5,705 bases of DNA from Methyloceanibacter sp. (GTDB taxonomy: Bacteria; Pseudomonadota; Alphaproteobacteria; Rhizobiales; Methyloligellaceae), in the NCBI GenBank assembly GCA_022865725.1, contig JALHTP010000443.1, positions 1-5,705 on the forward strand, in the 5' to 3' direction. Under the pieces are notes generated by a model that saw only the letters and a program-made list of their open reading frames with translations, was not told where the DNA came from and did no database searches. Both the position numbers and the translations under genes were made by a program. Below are positions 1 through 5,705 of this stretch, piece by piece (position 1 is the stretch's first letter; every line of letters starts with the position of its first letter).

Positions 1-102
1 GACGATGGCGAGCGGAGCGAGGAAGAACACCACCACCCAGGCGATGGGTGGTACCGCCGTTGTCAAGAAGGCGAGCCGACGTTCTTGGGTCTGGGTGGCC
101 AT
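1..102 (-). CDS. Polyamine ABC transporter permease, N-terminal fragment (PotB/PotH-like)
   Basis: Only the first 34 codons are present; the gene runs off the left edge in frame. The ATG is at 100-102. The fragment starts with a short polar, basic cytoplasmic stretch (MATQTQERR). From about residue 16 it becomes a hydrophobic segment, VPPIAWVVVFFLAPLAIV, which fits the first transmembrane helix of spermidine/putrescine permeases, where a P-x-x-W-hydrophobic-FFL-x-P-L pattern is common. An ATG preceded by a strong Shine-Dalgarno sequence (112-123), 46 nt after the binding-protein stop, supports this start. Position directly after a PotD/PotF-type binding protein indicates an inner-membrane subunit of the same importer. 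PotB/PotH type is inferred because it is the first permease after the binding protein; a PotC/PotI type cannot be excluded from 34 residues. Confidence 0.8.
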   Translation of the reverse strand, partial: MATQTQERRLAFLTTAVPPIAWVVVFFLAPLAIV

Positions 103-111
103 CGGCGGCTG

Positions 112-123
112 TTCCTCCTCCTC
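112..123 (-). promoter_or_regulatory. Strong ribosome binding site of the permease gene
   Basis: On the minus strand this reads GAGGAGGAGGAA, a purine-rich anti-16S match containing AGGAGG, and it ends 9 nt before the ATG at 100-102. It is the best Shine-Dalgarno match in the window. It fixes the permease start, and the nearby upstream GTG runs into a TAG after two codons. Confidence 0.8.
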
Positions 124-148
124 GCTACCTCACATCAAGTCCGTTCAA

Positions 149-1249
149 TCATGCCGCGCGCAGGCGCGTCATCGCCTCGTCGAGAAGACGGGTAACCTCG
201 GGACCGAGGTAACGCGGATACTCGCATTTGGCCATGATGTCGGCAGGCGGGAAGATCACCGGGTTGTTTCTGTAGGACTCCGGCATCAGCGCCACGGCGG
301 CGGCATTCGGAGACGGATACAGGATCGTCTTGGTGATCCCGGCGCCGACTTCCGGCTCGAAGATGTAGTTGAGGAATTTGAGAGCGTTCTCCGGATGCGG
401 CGCGCCTTTCGGGATGGCCAGTGTGTCCTGCTGCCTCATGGCGCCTTCGTTTGGCACGACGAAACTGATGTCGTCGTCCTCGACCATGATCTGCGCGATG
501 TCGCCGTTATATTCCATTACCAAATCGACCTCGCCCGAGAGCAGCAGGTCCTGGCCATTGTCCTCATGGAAGGACTTGATGTTGGGTTTCTGCTTAATGA
601 GCAGAGCCTCGGCCTGCTTGATCAGCTCCGGCGAGTCCGAGTTGATGGACTGGCCGAGATACTTGAAGCAATTGCGGAACAGCTCGCTCGCATCCGACAT
701 GACGGCGATGCGGCCCTTATAGGCGTCGGACTCAAACAGCCACTTCCAGCTCGTGGGGACTTCCTTGACCTTCGACTTGCGATAGCCGATGCCGATGACG
801 AGCCAGGTATAGGGCAAGCTATATTTGCGGCCGGGATCAAAGGGTGCATCGGAGATGAACTCTGGCGCGATGTTCTTGATGTTCGGGATCTTGGCGTGGT
901 CGAGCGGCTCGAGCAGGTTGGCCTGGATCATGCGCTCGACGAACTCGCTGCCTGGAACGATGACGTCATAACCCTGGTTGCCGGCACGCAGTTTGGCGAA
1001 CAGCTCGTCGTTGGTCGCAAACAGGCTCATATTGACGTCGATGCCGCTCGCCTCTTTGAAGTCCTCGAGCGTGGTCTCGCCGATATAGGTGTCCCAATTG
1101 TAGAGATTGAGCTTCGGCTCCTCGCCGGCCGCCCACGCAGAGTTCTTCTTGCCCGAGAGGCTGATGCCGATCGCGGCGACGCCGAGACCCTTCAGAATTG
1201 AGCGGCGTGATGTGTGTTTGGTGAAAGATTTGCTGCGCTCGTTGGTCAT
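149..1249 (-). CDS. Periplasmic polyamine-binding protein of an ABC transporter (PotD/PotF family), Tat-exported
   Basis: This is the extracytoplasmic solute-binding protein that delivers putrescine, spermidine or a related amine to the permease. It has 366 aa, close to the 350-370 aa usual for PotD/PotF. The N-terminus has a twin-arginine motif, SRRSILK (residues 14-20), then a hydrophobic stretch and an AWA cleavage site near residue 40, so Tat export is likely. Family signatures in the mature part are LYNWDTYIG (about 49-57), a GYDVIVPG segment (about 93-100), KYSLPYTW followed by GIGY (about 142-156), SELF (about 188-191), YNGD (247-250), EGAM-x3-D then IPKGA (268-283), and a C-terminal FPPADI. 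Compared from memory with PotF, several amine-contacting positions differ: the NWSD equivalent is NWDT, and the aromatic two residues before the pocket Asp is Gln273. The exact ligand is therefore uncertain. The ATG at 1247-1249 is chosen because AGGGGAG sits 7 nt upstream; the in-frame GTG at 1253-1255 is too close to that site. Sampled stretches look less GC-rich than the enzyme genes. Confidence 0.93.
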   Translation of the reverse strand: MTNERSKSFTKHTSRRSILKGLGVAAIGISLSGKKNSAWAAGEEPKLNLYNWDTYIGETTLEDFKEASGIDVNMSLFATNDELFAKLRAGNQGYDVIVPGSEFVERMIQANLLEPLDHAKIPNIKNIAPEFISDAPFDPGRKYSLPYTWLVIGIGYRKSKVKEVPTSWKWLFESDAYKGRIAVMSDASELFRNCFKYLGQSINSDSPELIKQAEALLIKQKPNIKSFHEDNGQDLLLSGEVDLVMEYNGDIAQIMVEDDDISFVVPNEGAMRQQDTLAIPKGAPHPENALKFLNYIFEPEVGAGITKTILYPSPNAAAVALMPESYRNNPVIFPPADIMAKCEYPRYLGPEVTRLLDEAMTRLRAA

Positions 1250-1256
1250 AGTCACT

Positions 1257-1263
1257 CTCCCCT
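1257..1263 (-). promoter_or_regulatory. Ribosome binding site of the polyamine-binding protein gene
   Basis: On the minus strand this reads AGGGGAG, 7 nt upstream of the ATG at 1247-1249. An in-frame GTG at 1253-1255 would leave almost no spacing, so this site favours the internal ATG and a 366-aa rather than 368-aa product. Confidence 0.7.
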
Positions 1264-1346
1264 GTGTGTGCTGGCGGCCAGTTGGGTCTTGCGATCTGCT
1301 AGTGGTGGCTTGCGCGTCGTCGAGTATGGCGGCGGGCGGCCATCCC

Positions 1347-1366
1347 GGCTAGCCCATTCGCTAGCC
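1347..1366 (-). repeat. Perfect 7-bp inverted repeat (hairpin or operator candidate) between gabD and the binding-protein gene
   Basis: The arms GGCTAGC (1347-1353) and GCTAGCC (1360-1366) are perfectly complementary around a 6-nt loop. They lie 27 nt past the gabD stop, inside the 143-nt gap before the binding-protein gene. In the direction of transcription no T-run follows the stem, so it does not look like a normal intrinsic terminator for gabD. On the plus strand ATTTTC follows the stem, but no plus-strand gene ends here. It could be an mRNA-stabilising or processing hairpin that sets different expression of the binding protein, or a dyad for a regulator. The function is inferred; only the symmetry is seen. 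Confidence 0.45.
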
Positions 1367-1392
1367 ATTTTCTGCCCCCGGGGCGTGACCAA

Positions 1393-2844
1393 TCAGGCAT
1401 CGATGGCCCCCAGGCAGATATATTTGATCTCGAGGTACTCATCCAAACCTTCGGCGGCGCCCTCGCGACCGAGACCGGATTCCTTGACGCCGCCGAAGGG
1501 CACGACCTCGTTCGAGAATATGCCTTCATTGACACCGACCATGCCGGCATCCAGTTTCTCGGCGACGCGCCAGGCGCGGCTCAAATTCTGGCTGAACACA
1601 TAGGCGGCGAGCCCGAACGGCGTGTCGTTGGCGAGCCGAACCGCGTCGGCCTCGGTGTCGAAGCGCACCAGGGCCGCGACGGGGCCGAAGATCTCCTCGC
1701 GCACGATGCTCATATCGGAAGTCACGTCGACCACGACCGACGGGCGATAGAACAGCGGGCCGGCGGGGTCGAGCCCGCCGCCGGTGAGGACTTTTGCGCC
1801 CTGCTTGACGGCGTCACCGACGAGCATTTCGACCTTCGCGATCGCCTCGGCGCTGATCAGCGGACCGATATTGGTGCCGGCCTCGATGCCGGGTCCGACG
1901 GCAAGCTTCTTGACCGCATCGACCAGAGAAGCCGCGAAGCGATCATAGATGCCGGACTGCACGAGGATGCGGTTGGCGCAGACGCAGGTCTGACCGGCGT
2001 TGCGGTATTTGGAAGCCATGGCGCCGGCGACCGCCAGGTCGAGATCGGCGTCATCGAACACGACAAGCGGCGCGTTGCCGCCAAGCTCGAGGGTGAGCTT
2101 CTTCACCGTGTCGGCGCATTGCCGGTAGAGGATCTTGCCGACCTCGGTGGAGCCGGTGAAGGAGAGCTTGCGCACCCGGCCATCGTCGCAGAAGACCTTG
2201 CCGACGGCCGGCGCATCCGTGGTGGTCACGATGTTGAGCACGCCCGCCGGCAGACCTGCGTCGAGCGCGAGCTTGGCCATCGCAAGGGCACAGAGCGGCG
2301 TCTCCGCCGCGGGCTTGACGACGATGGTGCACCCCGCAGCGAGCGCGGGCGCCACCTTGCGCGTGATCATGGCGATCGGAAAATTCCAGGGCGCGATCGC
2401 GGCGACGACGCCGATCGGCTGCTTGATGGTGAGGTAGCGTTTAGATGCGGCCGTGGTCGGGATCGTGCGCCCGTAGGCGCGCTTGCCCTCCTCGGCGAAC
2501 CACTCGATGAAGGAGGCGCCATAGGCCACCTCGGCGCGAGCTTCGGCCAGTGGCTTGCCCTGCTCGGTCGTCATCAGCTGGGCGAGGTTTTCGGTCTCGG
2601 CGGTGACGAGATCGAACCAGCGTTTGAGGATGGCCGCCCGCTCCTTTGCGGTCTTGGCGGACCAGGCGGGCAGCGCGCGGCTCGCGGCGTCGATGGCGCG
2701 GGCAGCGTCCGTAGGCCCAAGGTCGGGGACGATTGCCACTTCAGCACCCGTCGCCGGGTCGGTGACGGCAAAGGTCTTGGCCGAAGTGATCCACTGCCCG
2801 TCGATCAGGGCGGCGGTTGGAAACTTCTTGGAGATCATGCTCAT
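1393..2844 (-). CDS. gabD: Succinate-semialdehyde dehydrogenase (NAD(P)+), GabD type
   Basis: A cytoplasmic aldehyde dehydrogenase of 483 aa, the same size as E. coli GabD. It is expected to oxidise succinate semialdehyde to succinate, the last step of GABA breakdown. Landmarks, counted from the ATG at 2842-2844, are PWNFP with the oxyanion Asn near 154, VVKPA around 176-180, the cofactor-binding FTGSTEVG near 229-236, the catalytic Glu in LELGG (about 253) and the catalytic Cys in GQTCVC (about 287). The C-terminal FGGVKESGLGREG and YLEIKYICLG closely resemble GabD. The CVC pair at the active site is typical of this subfamily. The start is not certain: the ATG at 2842-2844 has GGAG 7 nt upstream, while a second ATG at 2836-2838 has GAGG 6 nt upstream. 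A TTG at 2848-2850 is in frame but less likely. The gene lies 47 nt after puuA. In this setting it might also oxidise gamma-glutamyl-gamma-aminobutyraldehyde, the PuuC role, or 4-aminobutyraldehyde. Confidence 0.93.
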   Translation of the reverse strand: MSMISKKFPTAALIDGQWITSAKTFAVTDPATGAEVAIVPDLGPTDAARAIDAASRALPAWSAKTAKERAAILKRWFDLVTAETENLAQLMTTEQGKPLAEARAEVAYGASFIEWFAEEGKRAYGRTIPTTAASKRYLTIKQPIGVVAAIAPWNFPIAMITRKVAPALAAGCTIVVKPAAETPLCALAMAKLALDAGLPAGVLNIVTTTDAPAVGKVFCDDGRVRKLSFTGSTEVGKILYRQCADTVKKLTLELGGNAPLVVFDDADLDLAVAGAMASKYRNAGQTCVCANRILVQSGIYDRFAASLVDAVKKLAVGPGIEAGTNIGPLISAEAIAKVEMLVGDAVKQGAKVLTGGGLDPAGPLFYRPSVVVDVTSDMSIVREEIFGPVAALVRFDTEADAVRLANDTPFGLAAYVFSQNLSRAWRVAEKLDAGMVGVNEGIFSNEVVPFGGVKESGLGREGAAEGLDEYLEIKYICLGAIDA

Positions 2845-2850
2845 CCTCAA

Positions 2851-2855
2851 TCTCC
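2851..2855 (-). promoter_or_regulatory. Probable ribosome binding site of gabD
   Basis: The minus strand reads GGAGA, with GGAG ending 7 nt before the ATG at 2842-2844. A second purine patch, GAGG (2845-2848), sits 6 nt before the next in-frame ATG (2836-2838), so the two starts cannot be separated by spacing alone. They differ by only two residues. Confidence 0.5.
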
Positions 2856-2861
2856 GTCAGC

Positions 2862-2877
2862 GTATCGCGGTCGATAC
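2862..2877 (-). repeat. Small 6-bp inverted repeat between puuA and gabD
   Basis: GTATCG (2862-2867) and CGATAC (2872-2877) are perfectly complementary around a 4-nt loop, within the 47-nt spacer before the gabD ribosome binding site. A CCGTCA hexamer also occurs directly repeated at 2854-2859 and 2877-2882. There is no T-run, so it is not a terminator. It could modulate gabD translation or mRNA processing, or be chance. Confidence 0.3.
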
Positions 2878-2891
2878 CGTCATGGTGTGCC

Positions 2892-4241
2892 TCACGCCAC
2901 TCGCGCGTACCAAAGGTGATCGAGCGGGGTAACGATGCGCTCGAAGTTGCTGCGCTCGGTATGCTTCAGGCGAGAAAACACATCCTGGAATGGCGCGCCG
3001 AAAGCTCCGCGAACGATCTCCGAGCGCTGAAAGAGATCCAGCGAGTTGACCCAGGCGGTCGGCAGGGGCGGCGCTTCGATCGTCTCCGAATTACCTTCAA
3101 CCGCCGGACCCGGATCGATCTGGTTGGTAACGCCGTGGTTCACGCCGGCAAGAATCGACGCGATCACGAGGTAGGGATTGGCGTCGGCGCTGGCGACACG
3201 ATGCTCGATGCGGGTCGCGGCGCCGTTGCCGCGGGGAATGCGTAGCGCCACCGTGCGATTGTTGAAGCCCCAATGCGCGGCCGTCGAGACATAGGCCTTC
3301 GGCACATAGCGCCGGTAGGCGTTCGCGGACTGCGCCCAAATGGCCATGAAATCCGCCATGGTTTCGCGCATTCCGCCCAGCGCGTGCCGGAACATCGGCG
3401 AGATGGGATCGCCGGCGAACAGATTCTGTCCCGTTTGGTCGAGGAGGCTTAGGTGGATATGCATGCCCGAACCTGCCCAGTCGTGGTGCGGCTTGGCCAT
3501 GAAGGTGGCGTCGAGCTGGTGCGCTTTCGCCGCTGCCTGCACCGCGCGCTTCAGGAGCAAGCCGTCGAGGGCGGCGGCGACGGCATCGGCGCGATGTTTC
3601 AGATTGATCTCGAACTGGCCGGGACCGGATTCCTGCATGACCGTGTCGACAGGCAGGCCCTGCACCTCGCAAATCCGGTAGATGTCATCGATGAATGGAG
3701 ACAACGCGTCCATCTCCGCAAAGCCGAAGGTGAGCGGCCGGCCTGGATCGTCGGAAAGACCTTCGGGGGTGTGGAGCGCGAAGGCGCCATTCGTGGTCCT
3801 GCTCGTGACGTAGAATTCGAGCTCCACGGCCGCGACGGGCGTTTGACCGGCGCGCGTAAATCGCTCGACCTGGTCGATGAGCACCGCGCGCGGGTCGAGC
3901 TCATCCTTGGCGTCAACGACCATCACCGCCTGGGCGTGCCTGCCGTCGCCGACGGGGATCGGCACCAGCGTCCTGCTGAGAAGGTGACACTGGTGGTCCG
4001 GATCGCCGGTCTCCCACAGGCGGCCGGTCTCCTCCACGCAATTGCCGAGCATGTCCATGATGAAGACCGAGGCTGGCATCATCAGGCCGCTCTTGACGAC
4101 GCCGAGCAGGTCGGACCGGCGAATGCGCTTGCCGCGCGGAATGCCGTTCATGTCGAACAGGAAGGCGTCGATCCATTGCACCACTGGGTTCGCGTCGAGG
4201 AAGGCCTGCGCCTCGTCGATGGTGAGCCGCGCATTCGTCAT
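2892..4241 (-). CDS. puuA: Gamma-glutamylpolyamine synthetase (PuuA/PauA-like, glutamine synthetase fold)
   Basis: This ATP-dependent ligase of the glutamine synthetase family has 449 aa and is expected to join glutamate to putrescine or another amine, the first step of the gamma-glutamyl route. The N-terminal beta-grasp part contains VQWIDAFLFDMNGIPRGK (about 21-38). The catalytic part shows metal- and substrate-binding signatures: VELEF with Glu140 and Glu142, QESGPGQFE (203-211), the ATP-site stretch MAKPHHDWAGSGMHIHLSL (248-266), WGFNNR (324-329), RIPRG (334-338) and RIEHR (344-348). The region after RIEHR lacks the Tyr of the adenylylation loop of housekeeping GlnA, which argues for a catabolic GS-like ligase over nitrogen-assimilating GlnA. 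The ATG at 4239-4241 overlaps the puuD stop as ATGA, with GAAAGG 9 nt upstream. A longer in-frame reading back to 4328 lies inside puuD and has none of the family's sequence. The neighbours puuD and an SpuC-type transaminase support the assignment; the exact amine is not determined. Confidence 0.88.
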   Translation of the reverse strand: MTNARLTIDEAQAFLDANPVVQWIDAFLFDMNGIPRGKRIRRSDLLGVVKSGLMMPASVFIMDMLGNCVEETGRLWETGDPDHQCHLLSRTLVPIPVGDGRHAQAVMVVDAKDELDPRAVLIDQVERFTRAGQTPVAAVELEFYVTSRTTNGAFALHTPEGLSDDPGRPLTFGFAEMDALSPFIDDIYRICEVQGLPVDTVMQESGPGQFEINLKHRADAVAAALDGLLLKRAVQAAAKAHQLDATFMAKPHHDWAGSGMHIHLSLLDQTGQNLFAGDPISPMFRHALGGMRETMADFMAIWAQSANAYRRYVPKAYVSTAAHWGFNNRTVALRIPRGNGAATRIEHRVASADANPYLVIASILAGVNHGVTNQIDPGPAVEGNSETIEAPPLPTAWVNSLDLFQRSEIVRGAFGAPFQDVFSRLKHTERSNFERIVTPLDHLWYARVA

Positions 4242-4975
4242 GGTGCAAAGCCTTTCGCTGCTGCGCCGAAGCGGCGGAACAGCGCTACCGAGACCGGGTT
4301 CGCCTTCACTCCCCATTCTGGGTGCCACTGTACGCCCAAACAGAACGCCGCGTCGTCAGGGCCGCGCACGGCCTCGACCAGACCGTCCTCGGCGAAAGCC
4401 TCGGGCTTCAGCCCATTGGCGAGGCGGGCGATGCCCTGCCAGTGCAGCGAGTTGACCATGATCTCGTCGCTGCCAACCCAATCGCGCAACGTGCCACGCA
4501 GCGAAACCGGGTGGACCGGACCGTACATCTCATCGAGCGGGAGCTCCAACCGCGCGCGGTGGTCCTTGTGGCCGTTCACGGCATGCACGGCTTGATGCAG
4601 GCTGCCGCCGAGCGCGACGTTGAGCTCCTGAAAGCCGCGGCAAATCGCGAATAACGGTGTCTTGTGCTCGACTGCGGCCCGGATCAGCGGAAGGGTCACG
4701 GCGTCGCGCAGAGGATCGAGAGCGTCCGGCTTGATAGGCGTCTCTTCGCCGTAGTGCTCCGGCGCCACGTTCGAGACGCTGCCCGACAGCAGGATGGCAT
4801 CGGCAATCTCGAGCACAGCGCCAATATCCGTCATCCCGGCGCCTACCGGGACGAGCAAAGGCTGGCATTCCGCGACCTCGGCTAGCGCGGCTGAGTATTT
4901 CCGGCCGACGGCGTCGAAAGCGTGGCCTTCGATCAGCTTGGTGCAGGCCGGGATGACGACGATCGGGCGGCTCAT
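4238..4975 (-). CDS. puuD: Gamma-glutamyl-gamma-aminobutyrate hydrolase (PuuD, class I glutamine amidotransferase-like, peptidase C26)
   Basis: A cytoplasmic hydrolase of 245 aa, slightly shorter than E. coli PuuD (about 254 aa). It is expected to split gamma-glutamyl-GABA into glutamate and GABA. The catalytic triad is visible: the nucleophile Cys112 in FAICRGFQELNVALGGSLH, and His218 with Glu220 in GVQWHPEW. Other PuuD-like landmarks are LSGSVSNVAPEHYGEE (63-78), VNSLHWQG (174-181) and DGLVEAV (197-203). The ATG at 4973-4975 overlaps the aminotransferase stop as ATGA, and GGGGAG (4984-4989) lies 8 nt upstream. The open frame extends upstream to about 5365 without a stop, but that part is antisense-like arginine-rich sequence inside the aminotransferase gene and is not coding. 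The 4-nt overlap with puuA downstream suggests coupled translation and matched amounts of both enzymes. Confidence 0.93.
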   Translation of the reverse strand: MSRPIVVIPACTKLIEGHAFDAVGRKYSAALAEVAECQPLLVPVGAGMTDIGAVLEIADAILLSGSVSNVAPEHYGEETPIKPDALDPLRDAVTLPLIRAAVEHKTPLFAICRGFQELNVALGGSLHQAVHAVNGHKDHRARLELPLDEMYGPVHPVSLRGTLRDWVGSDEIMVNSLHWQGIARLANGLKPEAFAEDGLVEAVRGPDDAAFCLGVQWHPEWGVKANPVSVALFRRFGAAAKGFAP

Positions 4976-5705
4976 GCTGCGAGCTCCCCGGCGACGTCGT
5001 TGAGCGTGAGATCGAGCGCGCGGCGGATCACCGCCTCCGCTTCGTCGAACTGGGTCTGCGTCCAGATCAGCGGCGGAGCGGTGACCATGGTGTCGAAGAC
5101 GGCGCGCATAATGAAACCTTCGCGGAAGAAGTGATCGCGGCAGATGAGGCCGACGCGGCCCGGATCGGCGAAGCGGCCGCGCAAGCGCTTGTCGGCGACG
5201 AGCTCGATAGCCCCGAGAAGCCCGACGGAGCGAACCTCGCCGACGAGCGGGTGGTCCTTGAACTTGGCGAGGAGCTTGGCGAGCGCCGGCCCGGTGAACT
5301 CCTTGACGCGCGGGACGAGCTTCTCCTCTTCCATGATTTCGAGATTCTTCAGCGCGACGGCGCACGCCACGGGGTGACCCGAGAAGGTGTAGCCGTGATT
5401 AAAATCGTCGTCGTGCGCCATCAGCGCGTCGGCGATCTTGTCGTCGACGATGACGCCGGAGAGCGGGATGTAACCCGACGTCGCAGCCTTGGCGAAGGTG
5501 ATGAGGTTGGGGCGGATGCCGTAGTGCTGAGATGCGAACCAGGTGCCGAGGCGGCCAAAGCCGGTGATGACCTCGTCGGCAAGCAGAAGGATGCCATATT
5601 TGTCGACGATGCGTTGTATCTCCGGCCAATAGCTGTCGGGCGCGATCTTGACGCCGCCGGCGCCTTGCACCGGCTCGGCGGCGAACGCGGCAACGTTCTC
5701 GGGAC
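4972..5705 (-). CDS. Class III PLP-dependent aminotransferase, SpuC-like (putrescine/polyamine:pyruvate), C-terminal part
   Basis: The 5' part lies beyond the right edge; 243 codons and the stop are present, roughly the C-terminal half of a 450-460 aa enzyme. The visible part opens with PENVAAFAAEPVQGAGGV, the conserved segment before the PLP-binding Asp. LLLADEVITGFGRLG then carries the Asp that pairs with the pyridine nitrogen. FAKAATSGYIPLSG carries the Lys that forms the Schiff base. DDFNHGYTFSGHPVACAVAL, HPLVGEVRSVGLLGAIELV and the C-terminal FIMRAVFDTMVTAPPL resemble Pseudomonas SpuC and related omega-aminotransferases. The likely role is transfer of an amino group from putrescine, or a related amine such as GABA, to pyruvate. 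The stop overlaps the puuD ATG, so it belongs to the same operon. Its substrate cannot be settled from sequence: putrescine, gamma-glutamylputrescine and GABA are all possible here. No start codon should be called in the window; the GTG at 5668-5670 is an internal Val. Confidence 0.9.
   Translation of the reverse strand, partial: PENVAAFAAEPVQGAGGVKIAPDSYWPEIQRIVDKYGILLLADEVITGFGRLGTWFASQHYGIRPNLITFAKAATSGYIPLSGVIVDDKIADALMAHDDDFNHGYTFSGHPVACAVALKNLEIMEEEKLVPRVKEFTGPALAKLLAKFKDHPLVGEVRSVGLLGAIELVADKRLRGRFADPGRVGLICRDHFFREGFIMRAVFDTMVTAPPLIWTQTQFDEAEAVIRRALDLTLNDVAGELAA
4984..4989 (-). promoter_or_regulatory. Ribosome binding site of puuD, inside the aminotransferase gene
   Basis: The minus strand reads GGGGAG, 8 nt before the puuD ATG (4973-4975). 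It is embedded in the last codons of the aminotransferase gene. This decides the puuD start against the long in-frame extension and allows both reinitiation and independent initiation. Confidence 0.7.

Noticed and set aside
5..1201. A 398-codon plus-strand open frame opposite the binding-protein gene
   Set aside because: It is the antisense shadow of a gene with clear family motifs. Its product is Arg/Asp/Leu-rich with no recognisable domain, as expected opposite GC-rich coding sequence.
1347..1371. Inverted repeat plus ATTTTC as a plus-strand intrinsic terminator
   Set aside because: No plus-strand gene ends here, the T-run is only four bases and the stem is short.
2856..2884. An 8-codon ORF just before gabD as an attenuator peptide
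   Set aside because: It is very short, has no codon run pointing to a sensed amino acid and no terminator/antiterminator pair. Chance is the simplest explanation.
2119..2919. A 266-codon plus-strand open frame opposite gabD
   Set aside because: Low-complexity Arg/Gly/Asp-rich product, fully antisense to gabD.
4242..4328. N-terminal extension of the glutamine-synthetase-like protein
   Set aside because: It overlaps the end of puuD in another frame and has no family similarity. The ATGA overlap start at 4239-4241 fits the operon.
3453..4595. A 380-codon plus-strand open frame opposite puuA and puuD
   Set aside because: It spans the junction of two well-supported minus-strand genes, has no domain and no convincing ribosome binding site. 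It is an antisense shadow.
4976..5365. In-frame N-terminal extension of PuuD to 375 aa, suggesting a fusion
   Set aside because: The extra part is Arg-rich and overlaps the aminotransferase in another frame. PuuD homology begins at the ATG at 4973-4975, which has a good ribosome binding site.

Overview
The window looks like part of a polyamine (putrescine) uptake and catabolism operon from a GC-rich Gram-negative bacterium. A member of the Alphaproteobacteria, perhaps Hyphomicrobiales, is my best guess. That guess rests on the GC-rich codon usage, the gene mix and the protein sequences; there is no rRNA or other phylogenetic marker here. All six genes lie on the minus strand, so transcription runs from high to low coordinates. 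The first gene is cut at its 5' end by the right edge and the last is cut by the left edge.

In transcription order: (1) a class III, PLP-dependent aminotransferase resembling the SpuC putrescine/polyamine:pyruvate type (4972-5705, N-terminus missing); (2) a PuuD-type gamma-glutamyl-GABA hydrolase (4238-4975); (3) a PuuA-type glutamine-synthetase-fold gamma-glutamylpolyamine synthetase (2892-4241); (4) a GabD-type succinate-semialdehyde dehydrogenase (1393-2844); (5) a PotD/PotF-type periplasmic polyamine-binding protein with a Tat-like signal peptide (149-1249); (6) the first 34 codons of an ABC transporter inner-membrane permease (1-102). Genes 1/2 and 2/3 overlap by an ATGA stop/start. Genes 3/4 and 5/6 are about 46 nt apart. 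A 143-nt gap separates gabD from the binding protein and holds a perfect 7-bp inverted repeat.

Together the proteins suggest this scheme. The ABC transporter imports putrescine or a related polyamine. PuuA glutamylates it, or the aminotransferase transaminates it directly. PuuD releases GABA from gamma-glutamyl-GABA. A transaminase makes succinate semialdehyde and GabD oxidises that to succinate. The PuuB oxidase of the classical Puu route is not visible. Either it lies outside the window or the aminotransferase covers the amine-to-aldehyde step. 

The families are all known. I see no mobile element, CRISPR array, RNA gene or clearly novel system. The points most worth a second look are the hybrid enzyme set, the altered ligand-pocket residues in the binding protein, and the structured 143-nt gap.
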